A DNA stretch of 49,180 bases from Pseudomonadota bacterium. GTDB lineage: Bacteria > Pseudomonadota > Gammaproteobacteria > Burkholderiales > Rhodocyclaceae. The notes beneath the pieces are model-generated. The model made no database searches and was not told where the DNA came from. It was given only the letters and a program-made list of their open reading frames with translations. A program made the translations under genes and the position numbers. Shown here piece after piece: positions 41,570 to 49,180 of the stretch. Each line of letters opens with the position of its first letter. Position 1 is the stretch's first letter. The stretch lies in NCBI GenBank assembly GCA_018261895.1, contig JAGTRT010000019.1:1-49180 (forward strand), read 5' to 3'.

Positions 41570-42730
41570 TAGTGTGAAGAAGGCGGCGCGGTAGGCGGCA
41601 TCGCTTGCCCAGCCGCCGGCCTGCAGGGCATCGACGAGGATGCCGATGCCCCATTGCAGCCCGAAGGCGCCGGCGAACACCAGCAGGTTCAATGCCGTGT
41701 TTGCCCGACCGGAGAGCGCCGGCGGGAAAGCTTGGGCAACCAGCGAGTAGGAGACGTTGGACAGCGAGAAACAGGCGCCGAGGATTGGCCAGAGCAGGTT
41801 GCCGGCGAAGGTCGGCTGGCTGCTGATCAGTGCGAGAAGGCTGATGGCGAGGATCATCGCCGCGCGATAGACCGTGTCGAGCTTGATGCCGCGACGCACC
41901 AGTCCCGTCGCGAAAAAGCCCATGAACAGGAAGCCGACCAGCATGGCCCCGCTGATCCAGGTCAGCCGAACGGCGATCTCGGCGCGACTCATTCCCTCCA
42001 GCACCGTCATCCAGCGCGAAGCCCACAGGCCCTGAACCGCCATGAAGCCGCCAGTGAACCAGAAGCCCATCGGCGCGTAGCGCCAGAAATGGGCGCTGGA
42101 AAAAATGCTCTTGACCCCGGCTAGTTGTGCGGCGAAGCCCGTACCGCTGGTTTCCGTCAGCTTGTCGGGGGCGACAAACCAGAGCGTTGCGGCGACGGCC
42201 AGGGTGGCTACTGCCAGTCCGAAAGCGATTTCCTGCCAACTGGCGTAGCCCAGCGCCAGCTCCAGCGGCTTGGATGCCGCCAGTGCGCCCAGCCCGCCCG
42301 AAGCCATGATCCAGCCGGTGAGCGAGGCCTGGCGTTCGGAGGGGAACCACTGGGCGAAGGCCTTGAAGGAGGCCATCAGGCAGGCCGAGACGCCAAGGCC
42401 GATGAGCGCGCGGCCGGTCGCCAGCCCGGTCAGGCTGTCAGACAGGGAAAACACGGTCGCCCCGGCGGCGGCGATCACGAGCAGGCCGGCTTCAACGCGA
42501 CGAGGTCCGAAGCGGTCGAGCAGCATGCCCAGCGGCAACTGCGCAGCACCGAAGGCGAGAAAATAGGTGCTCGTCAGCAGGCCGAGTGCGTTGTCGCTGA
42601 GCCCGAGTTCGCGGGCCAGAACCGGCCCGATGACGGCATTGACCGTGCGGTAGAGGTAAGACAGGAAATAGCCGGCCGCGAATGGCAGCAGAAGCCTTGC
42701 CCACAGGTTGCGTGCATCGGTTTGAGTCAC
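41513..42730 (-). CDS. MFS transporter, unknown substrate
   Basis: The 405-residue protein has about 12 membrane helices in two halves. The N-terminal half starts WARLLLPFAAGYFLSYLYRTVNAVIGP and has the MFS motif A-like stretch LPLGMLLDRFGPRR between helices 2 and 3. The GTG start (42730) overlaps the MOSC stop by four bases (GTGA). The subfamily resembles sugar-phosphate/organic anion carriers only generally, so I give no substrate. Its end overlaps the convergent calcium-loop gene by 57 bases. Confidence 0.88.
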   Translation of the reverse strand: MTQTDARNLWARLLLPFAAGYFLSYLYRTVNAVIGPVLARELGLSDNALGLLTSTYFLAFGAAQLPLGMLLDRFGPRRVEAGLLVIAAAGATVFSLSDSLTGLATGRALIGLGVSACLMASFKAFAQWFPSERQASLTGWIMASGGLGALAASKPLELALGYASWQEIAFGLAVATLAVAATLWFVAPDKLTETSGTGFAAQLAGVKSIFSSAHFWRYAPMGFWFTGGFMAVQGLWASRWMTVLEGMSRAEIAVRLTWISGAMLVGFLFMGFFATGLVRRGIKLDTVYRAAMILAISLLALISSQPTFAGNLLWPILGACFSLSNVSYSLVAQAFPPALSGRANTALNLLVFAGAFGLQWGIGILVDALQAGGWASDAAYRAAFFTLLGGQLLALVWMFRPVRQV

Positions 42731-43431
42731 GGCGTCTCCGGTTTCACGTGGAACGCCACCGGCGAAGGTGACGCATTGTCTGGGTTTTTTCGGAGCCATT
42801 CGACACGGGCGACAATTTTTTGTTGCCAGTTTGTGGCGATGCCCGGCGATGCAGCAAGCCGCTCCAGATCGGCCAGGGCAGGGCGATGGGCCTGCCAGCA
42901 GCACATCGCCTCGGCCAGCGTGAAGGCGCCATCGACCGCAGAAACGATGTCGAGCGTATCGCCCGGTGTGACGAGCCCGGGCGAGACCACTCGCCAATAC
43001 CAGCCGGTCAGCCGATGTTCCGCAATGAAGGCCGCCATGCCATCGCAGGCGAAGCGCTCGTCGATCTTCCAGCAAGGGTTTCGGGGCTGGCAGACTTGCA
43101 GCTGCGCGCTGCCCAGTTGCCAGATGTCACCGATGCGCACGTCCTGTTCGTCGAGGTCGGCGGTCGCGATGTTCTCCCCCAGACTGCCGATGACCAGTTG
43201 CGCTGCCGCTTCGGGAAAACGCTCGGCCAGTCGGGCGTAATGGCGCGTCGGATAAAGATGGACGGCCTTGTCGGGCCCGCCATGGACGCGCCGGTCGGCC
43301 TGCTGGTCGCCGACGAAGCCTTCAACCCCGAGTTCAAGCGGGCCGCTGGCCGGCTGCTTGTACATGCCGGTCGGTCGACCGGACTCGGGGAGCGGCCGAA
43401 TACCGCCGATGAACAGGGAAACGTTTGCCAT
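42727..43431 (-). CDS. MOSC-domain protein (YiiM type)
   Basis: The 234-residue product resembles the YiiM-type MOSC proteins, relatives of the molybdenum cofactor sulfurase C-terminal domain. Motifs are GVEGFVGDQQADRRVHGGPDKAVHLYP, GSLGENIA and VCQPRNPCWKID with the conserved Cys. YiiM in E. coli reduces 6-N-hydroxylaminopurine with Moco; I infer a similar detoxifying role. The C-terminal FHVKP is encoded by a parS-type site. It lies between mak and the MFS carrier in one operon. Confidence 0.88.
   Translation of the reverse strand: MANVSLFIGGIRPLPESGRPTGMYKQPASGPLELGVEGFVGDQQADRRVHGGPDKAVHLYPTRHYARLAERFPEAAAQLVIGSLGENIATADLDEQDVRIGDIWQLGSAQLQVCQPRNPCWKIDERFACDGMAAFIAEHRLTGWYWRVVSPGLVTPGDTLDIVSAVDGAFTLAEAMCCWQAHRPALADLERLAASPGIATNWQQKIVARVEWLRKNPDNASPSPVAFHVKPETP
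42741..42754 (+). promoter_or_regulatory. parS-type site 4 (in the 3' end of the MOSC gene)
   Basis: GTTTCACGTGGAAC, the same sequence as sites 1 and 2, is 12 bases from the MOSC stop and encodes FHVKP in that protein. At about 43 kb from dnaA it is the most distant in the window. Confidence 0.78.
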
Positions 43432-43449
43432 GGTCGCCGGATTTTGCCA

Positions 43450-44343
43450 TCAATTCCACAGCCATGCTGCGCCGCGGACCCCCGAGGAATCCCCATGTGC
43501 GGGCGGCATGAATTTGGTGGTAAAGACATCCGAAAAGACATGGGGGCGACAGGCATCCGGCAGGTTGCGGTAGAGGCGCTGCATGTTGGACAGGCCGCCG
43601 CCGATGACGATGACTTGCGGGTCGATGAGGTTGATGACGCCGGCCAGGGCCCGGCCGAGGCGGTCTTCGTAGCGGCGCAGTGACGCTTCGCAGGCCGGGT
43701 CGCCGCGAGTGGCCCGGTCGTCGATGTCGGCGGCCGAAAGCGATTGCCCGGTGTGGCGCAGATGGTCGGCGGCGAGGGCCGGGCCGGAAAGGTAAGCCTC
43801 GATGCAGCCGGTGCGACCGCAGTAGCAGGGCGGCAGGGGAAGGTCGTCGCCGGCGGGCAGCGGCAAGGGGTTGTGGCCCCACTCGCCGGCGATCGCGTTG
43901 GCACCGGTCAGTGCCTGGCGATGAATGACGATGCCGCCACCCACACCTGTCCCGAGAATGATGCCGAAGACGATATCGGCATCCTGCGCGGCGCCGTCGA
44001 CGGCTTCGGACAGGGCAAAGCAGTTGGCATCGTTGGCCAGGCGGATTTCGCGCTGAAGCAGCGCCTGCAGATCGCGCTTCAGGGGTTTGCCGATCAGGCA
44101 GGTCGAATTGGCGTTCTTGATGAGGCCGGTGGCCAGCGATTCGGCGCCGGGGATGCCGATGCCGACGCTGCCACGCTGGCCGAGGGTGGCTTCGGTATTT
44201 TCGACGAGGCCGGCTATGGCCATGACGGTGGCCATGTAGTCACCCTGCGGCGTGGCGATGCGTTGCCGCAGCAATTCCCGGCCATCGTCGGCCAGCGCGA
44301 TGATTTCGGTCTTGGTGCCGCCGAGGTCGATGCCCAGCCGCAT
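43450..44343 (-). CDS. mak: fructokinase/mannokinase of the ROK family
   Basis: The 297-residue ROK kinase follows E. coli Mak along its whole length: MRLGIDLGGTKTEIIAL at the start (ATP-binding DLGGTKTE), GIPG, NANSTCL, LANDANCFALSEAVDGAA, the GEWGHNPLP region and the zinc motif CYCGRTGC (about 172-179), and an ending in KHGDSSGVRGAAWLW form (here AHGDSSGV). It phosphorylates fructose (and mannose). ATG 44343 overlaps the stop of the methyltransferase gene (TGATG), so the two are coupled. ROK members vary in sugar, so substrate is probable rather than sure. Confidence 0.9.
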   Translation of the reverse strand: MRLGIDLGGTKTEIIALADDGRELLRQRIATPQGDYMATVMAIAGLVENTEATLGQRGSVGIGIPGAESLATGLIKNANSTCLIGKPLKRDLQALLQREIRLANDANCFALSEAVDGAAQDADIVFGIILGTGVGGGIVIHRQALTGANAIAGEWGHNPLPLPAGDDLPLPPCYCGRTGCIEAYLSGPALAADHLRHTGQSLSAADIDDRATRGDPACEASLRRYEDRLGRALAGVINLIDPQVIVIGGGLSNMQRLYRNLPDACRPHVFSDVFTTKFMPPAHGDSSGVRGAAWLWN

Positions 44344-44993
44344 CAGACGCGAACGGCGATGCCCTTGACGTTGCCGTAGGTGGTCGTCAGCGTGCGCAGG
44401 ACACTGGCCCCCGTTTCCAGCAGGAGCAGGAAAAGATTGCGTTCGGTGTACAGGCAGACCGGCTGATGAATGCCGTACTTCTTGGCAATGGCCGGGGAGA
44501 GTTCGCCAAAACGCTGGTCGATACCCAGCTCGCTCGTGGCGTAGCCCTCGCTGAGTTCGGAGTGCAGGCCGAGGACCGAGATGTAGAGCTTGCCGCCGAT
44601 CTTCAGCTTGAGCAGCAATTGCCGGACGACCGTGCGCGCCTGGTCGTAGGGCATGCCGCACAGGCCGCGCCGGATGACGATGATGTCGTAGGGTTCGCCG
44701 GGCGGGTCGTCGGGCAGTTCCGGGAGGGTGCAGGGGACGAAGGAAATTTCGTCGCGCAGGCCGGCGGCGAGAATCCGTCCCTCGATGTCCTGCTGCAATT
44801 GCGGTTCATCGGCGACGACGGCCTGGGCGCCGAGGCGGGCGAACTTGATCGCCGTTTCGCAGCGCTTGTCCGGAATGATGAGCACGGACACGCGTTGATC
44901 GAAGCGGTGACGCTTGACGCATTCTTCGAGCGCGAAGCGCTCCAGGTCGTCAGCCCCCGTCTCGAGCGGATTGGCAGTAATATTTGCTGACAT
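44343..44993 (-). CDS. SAM-dependent methyltransferase-like protein
   Basis: The 216-residue product has the layout of a class I methyltransferase: a glycine-poor first strand (VSVLIIPDKRCETAIKFARLG), an acidic second strand end (VVADEPQL), then SFVPCTLPELPD, YDIIVIRRGLCGMP and LLLKLKIGGKLYISVLG. The missing GxGxG in motif I makes activity uncertain. A GGGAGA precedes ATG 44993; a longer frame upstream overlaps the divergent DUF1840 gene and is rejected. It is the first gene of the methyltransferase-mak-MOSC-MFS run. Confidence 0.65.
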   Translation of the reverse strand: MSANITANPLETGADDLERFALEECVKRHRFDQRVSVLIIPDKRCETAIKFARLGAQAVVADEPQLQQDIEGRILAAGLRDEISFVPCTLPELPDDPPGEPYDIIVIRRGLCGMPYDQARTVVRQLLLKLKIGGKLYISVLGLHSELSEGYATSELGIDQRFGELSPAIAKKYGIHQPVCLYTERNLFLLLLETGASVLRTLTTTYGNVKGIAVRV

Positions 44994-45074
44994 GATATTT
45001 GTCTCCCACCGGTTCATTGTGCCCAACGCGAGGCAGCGTGACAACCGGAAACCCAAGCCGTGAAAGGAAATACG

Positions 45075-45407
45075 ATGCTCGTCCGCTTCTTGTCCAGCGA
45101 AACCGGGGAAATTCTGATGTTCTCGGAGGCGGCCGGACCGCTCCTGCAGGCCCTTGGCAAGCCGACGACGGCGCGCGGTGCATTCAAGCAGGACGAGATG
45201 CTGGCCGCCGCGAATGCCTTGCGCGAAGCGGTCAAACGGGCTGAAGCGCCACCGCCGGAAGACGATGAACTGGACGAACACGGGAAAAAGAAGGAGCCGG
45301 TCGTGGCCATGAGCCAGCGCGCCTGGCCCTTGATCGACATGCTGGAACGAACTGCTCGCGGCGGGCCGAAGGCGAACATCGTCTGGGAGGCCTCAGCCGA
45401 TTTCTGA
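45075..45407 (+). CDS. DUF1840 protein, unknown function
   Basis: This small protein of 110 residues has the DUF1840 start MLVRFLSSETGEILMF and the end RAWPLIDMLERTARGGPKANIVWE. A charged, Pro/Glu-rich stretch lies between. The family is common in betaproteobacteria and has no known role. ATG 45075 with AAAGGA upstream is used; a GTG at 45060 would add five residues. Confidence 0.85.
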   Translation: MLVRFLSSETGEILMFSEAAGPLLQALGKPTTARGAFKQDEMLAAANALREAVKRAEAPPPEDDELDEHGKKKEPVVAMSQRAWPLIDMLERTARGGPKANIVWEASADF

Positions 45408-45415
45408 GCGGGCGC

Positions 45416-45787
45416 TCATTGGCTTGCCGTGATGCCGAAGCCGATGGCAATGCCGTCGAGGACGATGGTCAATTCGTTTTCGAAGCGGCTGAAATAGTCT
45501 TCCTCGGGCATGCTGCCTGTGTGCAGGGCCAGTTCCAGATCCAGCGCGGCGGCCTGCAGCGTGTGGGCGCCGATCGCGCCGGCCAGTCCCTTGGCGCTGT
45601 GCGCCTGCCGCTCGGCGATGTTGAAATTGCCGGCCGACGCTTCGGCGCGAATGAGGGCCGCAACGTCGATGAGCCGGGCGTGGAAGTCGCGCAGAATCTT
45701 CTCGTACAGCGCCGGCTTGTTCATCATCCGCTGGAGGCCGTCAGCCTTGTCGATGCCCGGCAGGTAGGGCAGTCCGTCGGGGCTCAT
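45416..45787 (-). CDS. stand-alone HPt phosphotransfer protein
   Basis: The 123-residue protein is a helical HPt domain: phospho-accepting His in RQAHSAKGLAGAIGAHTLQ (about 62), followed by the usual AAALDLELAL helix. Stand-alone HPt proteins shuttle phosphate between hybrid kinases and regulators; the hybrid kinase at 8195-12535 has its own HPt, so the partner is unknown. It follows the possible CheZ-like gene by 49 bases on the same strand. Confidence 0.9.
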   Translation of the reverse strand: MSPDGLPYLPGIDKADGLQRMMNKPALYEKILRDFHARLIDVAALIRAEASAGNFNIAERQAHSAKGLAGAIGAHTLQAAALDLELALHTGSMPEEDYFSRFENELTIVLDGIAIGFGITASQ

Positions 45788-45836
45788 GGGCGGCGTTTCC
45801 GGTAATCGAAGCGGGCGTGGTTTGCAGGCATGGGGG

Positions 45837-46406
45837 TTAGAACAACTCGATGTCGTCGCTCTTTTCCTTCATTTCCGCCATGAAGCGATCGACGGCTTCC
45901 TGCACCGGCACACCTTGCATGACCGCGTCGAACATGGCGATTTCCTCGCGCGTCGTGTATTTCTTGCGGATCTTGTCCTGCAGGCCGACCCATTCGTTCG
46001 GGTTGTACAGGCGGCGACCGTCCGCGACGAGGTCGCTGAGATCGCCGAGGCTGATGCCGACGTGGGCGAGGCGCTGGACGAGCTTGTCGTAGAACTGGAA
46101 GGCGATGATGGCCTGATGCACCATGCCGGCGACGTGCTCGGAGGCACCGCTGAGGTTCTGCTTGGCGGCACCGACTTCGCCGTCGTCGGGCAGGGTCTGG
46201 ACGGTGTCGGAAATCAGCCGCATGAACCCTGCCATCGAGGTGAAGGAGTTGGTCAGCACCTCGACCGAGGCGTTGCTGTCCTTCATCGCGGCTTCGATCT
46301 GCACGGCGGATAGTTCGAGCATCAGCACGGTTTCGCGGACCTGACTCCAGTTCAGGTCGGGCATGTGGGCACTCGTGCCTTTCGGGTGGTTTGTCTCGTC
46401 GTTCAT
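45837..46406 (-). CDS. helical protein with a CheZ-like D-x3-Q segment
   Basis: The 189-residue protein is mainly helical, with no membrane segment. I know no firm family. The segment AIIAFQFYDKLVQRLAHV (about 102-119) resembles the active helix of the CheY phosphatase CheZ, where an Asp and a Gln four residues apart (D143, Q147) act; here Asp and Gln have the same spacing in YDKLVQ. The gene is next to a stand-alone HPt, which would suit a phosphorelay role. ATG 46406 is used; a TTG at 46430 is possible. Confidence 0.5.
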   Translation of the reverse strand: MNDETNHPKGTSAHMPDLNWSQVRETVLMLELSAVQIEAAMKDSNASVEVLTNSFTSMAGFMRLISDTVQTLPDDGEVGAAKQNLSGASEHVAGMVHQAIIAFQFYDKLVQRLAHVGISLGDLSDLVADGRRLYNPNEWVGLQDKIRKKYTTREEIAMFDAVMQGVPVQEAVDRFMAEMKEKSDDIELF

Positions 46407-46442
46407 ATTTTGTCTTTCTGGTTGCGACAAATATAGCGCAAT

Positions 46443-46805
46443 TCAGGGGGCGCGCTCCATCACTACGTAGTATTTGCGCACTGATTCAAGTACTTCGAAC
46501 GTTCCGGAAAATGTCGATGGAATAATACACGCTTCGCCGGGGCCGAATTCGGCAGATTCGCCATCGGCATCGGTGATGCGGATGCGGCCTTCGATGACGC
46601 AGAAGAATTCGTCCTTGCCTTCGGCGAAGGCGATGCGCCAGGCGCCGGGCTCGCAGGCCCAGATGCCGGCCGAGAGGTCGCCGTTGGCGCTCAGGAAATG
46701 TTCGAAGGTGGTGCGCAGCGGGTTTCCGCTCACCAGACGGTCGGGGCGGGGGTGATCGTAGGCCGGCTGTGGCTGCTGACGCGAGAAGACACTGAGTTTG
46801 GCCAT
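46443..46805 (-). CDS. cupin-domain protein
   Basis: The 120-residue product is a single small cupin of the ureidoglycine-aminohydrolase/EutQ-like cupin_3 type: LSAGIWACEPGAWRIAF, EFFCVIEGRIRITD and FGPGEACIIPSTFSGTFEV. Enzyme function cannot be inferred. ATG 46805 has GGAA at a good distance; the ATG two codons upstream (46811) overlaps the cytochrome stop. It lies in a cytochrome-cupin-(CheZ-like)-HPt run. Confidence 0.85.
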   Translation of the reverse strand: MAKLSVFSRQQPQPAYDHPRPDRLVSGNPLRTTFEHFLSANGDLSAGIWACEPGAWRIAFAEGKDEFFCVIEGRIRITDADGESAEFGPGEACIIPSTFSGTFEVLESVRKYYVVMERAP

Positions 46806-46807
46806 GG

Positions 46808-47176
46808 TCATTTCCGTTTGCGTTTGTCGGCCTTGGCCCGCCAGCGTTCAATGTCGGCCGGGGTCGGCTCGGCAAAGCTGCCGCCACCGGCGTTGGCCAT
46901 GTGGATGACGGCGCGGGCGACTTCGCCATCGGTCAACGCTGGATTGCCGCCCTTTGCCGGCATCTTGCGCAGGCCGCCAAGCGCGGCGGGGACCAGGTCG
47001 TCGAGGCCTTCCCGGACCAGTTTGCCCCAGTGTTTGGCGCTGCCGAAAAGGGGGGCCTTGTGTTTGCCGCTGCCGTGGCATTCGATGCAGGTGGTGTTGT
47101 ACACCTCGGCGCCCGATTGCTCATCGGCAACAGCGGGCAGGGAGAGGGTCAGGAGGAGGGCGGGAAGGTAGCGCAT
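46808..47176 (-). CDS. secreted class I cytochrome c (c5-like)
   Basis: The 122-residue protein has a signal peptide (MRYLPALLLTLSLPAVADEQ) and one haem c motif CIECH (30-34). A likely axial Met lies in GLRKMPAKGG (about Met72), as in cytochrome c5/c555 types, and the C-terminal helix is HMANAGGG. It would carry electrons in the periplasm. The C-terminus is highly basic (RWRAKADKRKRK), which may favour an acidic partner. Confidence 0.88.
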   Translation of the reverse strand: MRYLPALLLTLSLPAVADEQSGAEVYNTTCIECHGSGKHKAPLFGSAKHWGKLVREGLDDLVPAALGGLRKMPAKGGNPALTDGEVARAVIHMANAGGGSFAEPTPADIERWRAKADKRKRK

Positions 47177-47231
47177 GGCAGGAAAGGAGGACGTTAAGCC
47201 TGATATCTTAGTTTCCCGAGATAATGGGAGG

Positions 47232-47942
47232 ATGAAATATTTTTTCGGTTTTGGCCTTTTTTTCCGGTTGACCGTGGCATTGGCAGCGCCGCCGCTCATC
47301 GCCGTCGATGTCGGCCATGGTGGCAAGGATACCGGGGCGATCAGCGCCCGGGGCCGGACGGAATTCGAGTTCAACCGTGACTTCGCCGGCGTGCTGGCCG
47401 AGACCTTGCGCGAAAAGTCGCTGGGCGTTCGTGAGGTCAATTTCGATGGGCAGATCGGCAGCCTCGCGGCCCGCCCAAAAGCGGCGCTGGGCAGCGATTT
47501 CTTCATCGCCGTCCACCATGATTCAGTCGGCGAGCCCTGGTTGCTGGACTGGGAATGGGAGGGTCGGCCGCAGCGCTACACCGAGGTGAAGCGCGGCTTC
47601 GGGATTTTCGTCTCGGCGCAGAGTCCTGACCTGCCGACCAGCCTGCGCTGTGCCTCGACCATCGGCGCCATGATGCGCCGGGCCGGATTCGAAGCCTCGA
47701 CCTGGCATGCGCGCAAGCATCTTCCAGCCGATGCTGAGAACGGCGTCTGGTACTACGACAATCTCGTCGTGCTCTACCGCACGACGCTGCCCGCCGTGCT
47801 CTTCGAGGCCGGCGTCATCAAGCATCGTGACGAGGAACTGGAACTGCGCGACCCTGAGCGCCAGCATCGCATGGCCGACGCCGTGGCGACCGGCATCGCG
47901 GCCTGCCTCTACGTCCGGCCCGAAGTGGTGCCGGCCGAGTAG
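47232..47942 (+). CDS. N-acetylmuramoyl-L-alanine amidase, signal peptide formed by the repeat
   Basis: Amidase_3 enzymes cleave the amide between peptide and glycan in cell wall. The 236-residue product has VDVGHGGKDTG with zinc ligand His29, the ligand Glu in the TEFEFNRD stretch, AVHHDS and the catalytic Glu in LFEAGVIKHRDEE. There is no AMIN or LysM domain. The N-terminal signal peptide (MKYFFGFGLFFRLTVALAAP) is encoded largely by a copy of the 43-bp element, read as GLFFRLTV. ATG 47232 directly follows GGGAGG, too close for a good ribosome binding site; AAAGGAGG lies upstream at about 47183. Confidence 0.88.
   Translation: MKYFFGFGLFFRLTVALAAPPLIAVDVGHGGKDTGAISARGRTEFEFNRDFAGVLAETLREKSLGVREVNFDGQIGSLAARPKAALGSDFFIAVHHDSVGEPWLLDWEWEGRPQRYTEVKRGFGIFVSAQSPDLPTSLRCASTIGAMMRRAGFEASTWHARKHLPADAENGVWYYDNLVVLYRTTLPAVLFEAGVIKHRDEELELRDPERQHRMADAVATGIAACLYVRPEVVPAE
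47240..47282 (-). repeat. 43-bp dispersed element, copy 6 (in the amidase signal peptide)
   Basis: The core is perfect on the minus strand (47275 downwards), and the inner part TTTTGGCC also agrees with copy 4. It is read as FGLFFRLTVAL in the amidase. Confidence 0.85.
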
Positions 47943-47946
47943 GCCG

Positions 47947-48960
47947 TCAGAGGAAAATCGGTTCGGGCGTCAGCGCGACGCCGAAACGGTCGCGGACATC
48001 GGCCTGCACGGCAGCCATCGTGCGCTTGACGTCATCCCCCGTGGCGCCCCCGCGATTGACCAGCACCAGCGCCTGCTTCTCGTACATGCCGACCGGGCCG
48101 AGGTCCTTGCCCTTCCAGCCTGCCTGCTCGATGAGCCAGCCGGCGGCCAGCTTCACGCGGCCATCCGCTTGCGGATAGCACGGCAGCTTGGGGTGGGCGG
48201 CCTTGAGGGCGGCGGCCTGATCTGCGGGGACGACCGGGTTGTGGAAGAAACTGCCCGTGTTCGGCACCACGGCCGGGTCCGGTAGCTTGCGCCGGCGCAC
48301 GGCGATGATCGCATCGGCGATGTCCTGGGGTGTGGGCGTGGCGACCTGGCGGGCAGCCAGTTCCTGCGTTACGTCGGCGTAGGCCATGTTCGGCGTCCAC
48401 GCCTTCGGCAGCCGGAAAACGACCGAGGTAATCGCCACCCGACCGTTCAAATGCCAGCCTTCCTGCTTGAAAAGGCTGTCGCGGTAGGCAAACCGGCAGC
48501 CCGCACGGTCAACCGGAAAAAACGCCCGTTTTTCAAAATCCCAGGCCGTCACCGACTGCAGACAATCGCCAACTTCCAGCCCGTAGGCCCCGATATTCTG
48601 GATCGGCGCCGCGCCCACCGTGCCGGGAATCAGACTCAGGTTCTCCAGCCCCGGCCAGCCCTGCTGCAGGGTCCACTGCACGAAGTCATGCCAGTTCTCG
48701 CCCGCGCCGGACTCGATGTAGAAAGCGTCGGCGTCTTCCTTGACCAGCCGCTTGCCGGGGATGGCCATGTGCAGGACGAGGCGGTCGACGTCGCCGGTCA
48801 CCACGAGATTGCTGCCACCGCCGAGGATGAAGCGCGGCTCGTTGGCGATTTCCGGGGCCGCCAATTGCTCGGGGGCGGTGATTTTGAGATAGCGGGTCGC
48901 CTTGCCGGGGAGGGCGAGGGTATTGAGGGGGGTGAGGTCGACGTTGTTGTGCGCTTGCAT
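47947..48960 (-). CDS. murB: UDP-N-acetylenolpyruvoylglucosamine reductase
   Basis: MurB reduces the enolpyruvyl group with NADPH and FAD to give UDP-MurNAc. The 337-residue product has [49 protein letters not shown], the catalytic Ser in NTGSFFHNP and the Glu at the C-terminus (TPEPIF), the layout of E. coli (type I) MurB. Residues around [11 protein letters not shown] are encoded by a copy of the dispersed element, in the loop before CRFAYRDS. It converges on the amidase with a four-base gap. Confidence 0.96.
   Translation of the reverse strand: MQAHNNVDLTPLNTLALPGKATRYLKITAPEQLAAPEIANEPRFILGGGSNLVVTGDVDRLVLHMAIPGKRLVKEDADAFYIESGAGENWHDFVQWTLQQGWPGLENLSLIPGTVGAAPIQNIGAYGLEVGDCLQSVTAWDFEKRAFFPVDRAGCRFAYRDSLFKQEGWHLNGRVAITSVVFRLPKAWTPNMAYADVTQELAARQVATPTPQDIADAIIAVRRRKLPDPAVVPNTGSFFHNPVVPADQAAALKAAHPKLPCYPQADGRVKLAAGWLIEQAGWKGKDLGPVGMYEKQALVLVNRGGATGDDVKRTMAAVQADVRDRFGVALTPEPIFL
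48498..48540 (+). repeat. 43-bp dispersed element, copy 7 (in murB)
   Basis: The core is perfect from 48505; the right flank AAAATCC is shifted by two bases against copy 2. murB is on the opposite strand and reads it as RAFFPVDR. Confidence 0.8.
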
Positions 48961-49008
48961 CCTGCAATTTTCGTTGATTTTTGGGGGGATTGCTTGGTTT
49001 GGCTGCTT

Positions 49009-49116
49009 GAAACGCGGGTTTCGCCGCTGCGTTTTTGGCGTTTGGTTTTGCTGATGGGCTGGTTTCCGCGCCTGACGCGCAGGCGGTGTTTTCTGAAACG
49101 CTGGTTTTCGCCGCTG
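49009..49116 (+). repeat. pair of direct repeats upstream of murB
   Basis: GAAACGCGGGTTTCGCCGCTG (first at 49009-49029, split here for length: 21 bases) returns in near-identical form at 49095-49116 (GAAACGCTGG then TTTTCGCCGCTG). No gene is visible across 48961-49180. Confidence 0.55.
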
Positions 49117-49128
49117 ACCGGCGAGCGT

Positions 49129-49156
49129 ACTTTCTTTTGCTTCGCCAAAAGAAAGT
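49129..49156. repeat. inverted repeat near the window end
   Basis: ACTTTCTTTTG and CAAAAGAAAGT form a perfect 11-bp inverted repeat around CTTCGC. Sequences of this kind, with the same AAAGAAAAGGCG flank, are a common dispersed hairpin in proteobacterial genomes as I remember them. It is cut off from its context by the window end. Confidence 0.6.
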
Positions 49157-49180
49157 AGCCAAAGAAAAGGCGACCCCGGG

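Overview
The window is a GC-rich bacterial chromosome segment that starts at the replication-origin end of the chromosome: rpmH (partial) on the minus strand, then dnaA, dnaN and gyrB on the plus strand. Protein style and gene order point to a betaproteobacterium, most likely Rhodocyclales (Dechloromonas/Azonexus-like). The clues are the beta-type GshA, the def-fmt-rsmB-DUF4390-NtrYX-TrkAH run and the DUF1840 protein; this placement is inference. Genes are densely packed, with no gene-free stretch clearly over 300 bases. I saw no rRNA, tRNA, CRISPR array, prophage or intact insertion sequence.

Layout. 1-6.1 kb: rpmH/dnaA/dnaN/gyrB, then dtd. 6.1-12.5 kb: a sirtuin and a two-gene signalling unit (1446-residue hybrid kinase plus an HD-GYP response regulator). 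12.7-16 kb: gshA-gshB-apbE, tightly overlapped. 16-17.2 kb: an orphan response regulator. 17.3-21.3 kb: ABC-F protein YbiT, a DUF1857 protein, and rsuA coupled to oxyR. 21.3-26 kb: topB, dprA and a LysM protein, all on the minus strand. 26.2-38.2 kb: a long plus-strand run of def, fmt, rsmB, DUF4390, NtrY/NtrX-like pair, trkA, trkH and hemE, interrupted by minus-strand speD and an S1/P1 nuclease. 38.2-38.5 kb: an AT-rich gap with DnaA boxes, followed by priA. 40.5-45 kb: a calcium-loop protein, facing an operon of methyltransferase, mak, MOSC protein and MFS carrier. 45-49 kb: DUF1840, a stand-alone HPt protein, a possible CheZ-like protein, a cupin, a cytochrome c, an amidase and murB.

Two patterns cut across the genes. 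First, four parS-type sites (core GTTTCACGTGRAAC) lie within about 43 kb of dnaA, two of them inside the 3' ends of coding sequences; this suggests a ParABS centromere region. Second, a 43-bp dispersed element with an invariant core (ACGGTCAACCGGAAAA on one strand) occurs seven times clearly and once in degraded form. Six of the eight copies lie in frame inside genes (dtd, apbE, S1/P1 nuclease, amidase, murB, and the degraded copy in the calcium-loop gene), read on both strands and in several frames. The apbE copy differs from the core by exactly the base that would otherwise give a stop codon in its frame. I regard this element as the most unusual thing in the window.
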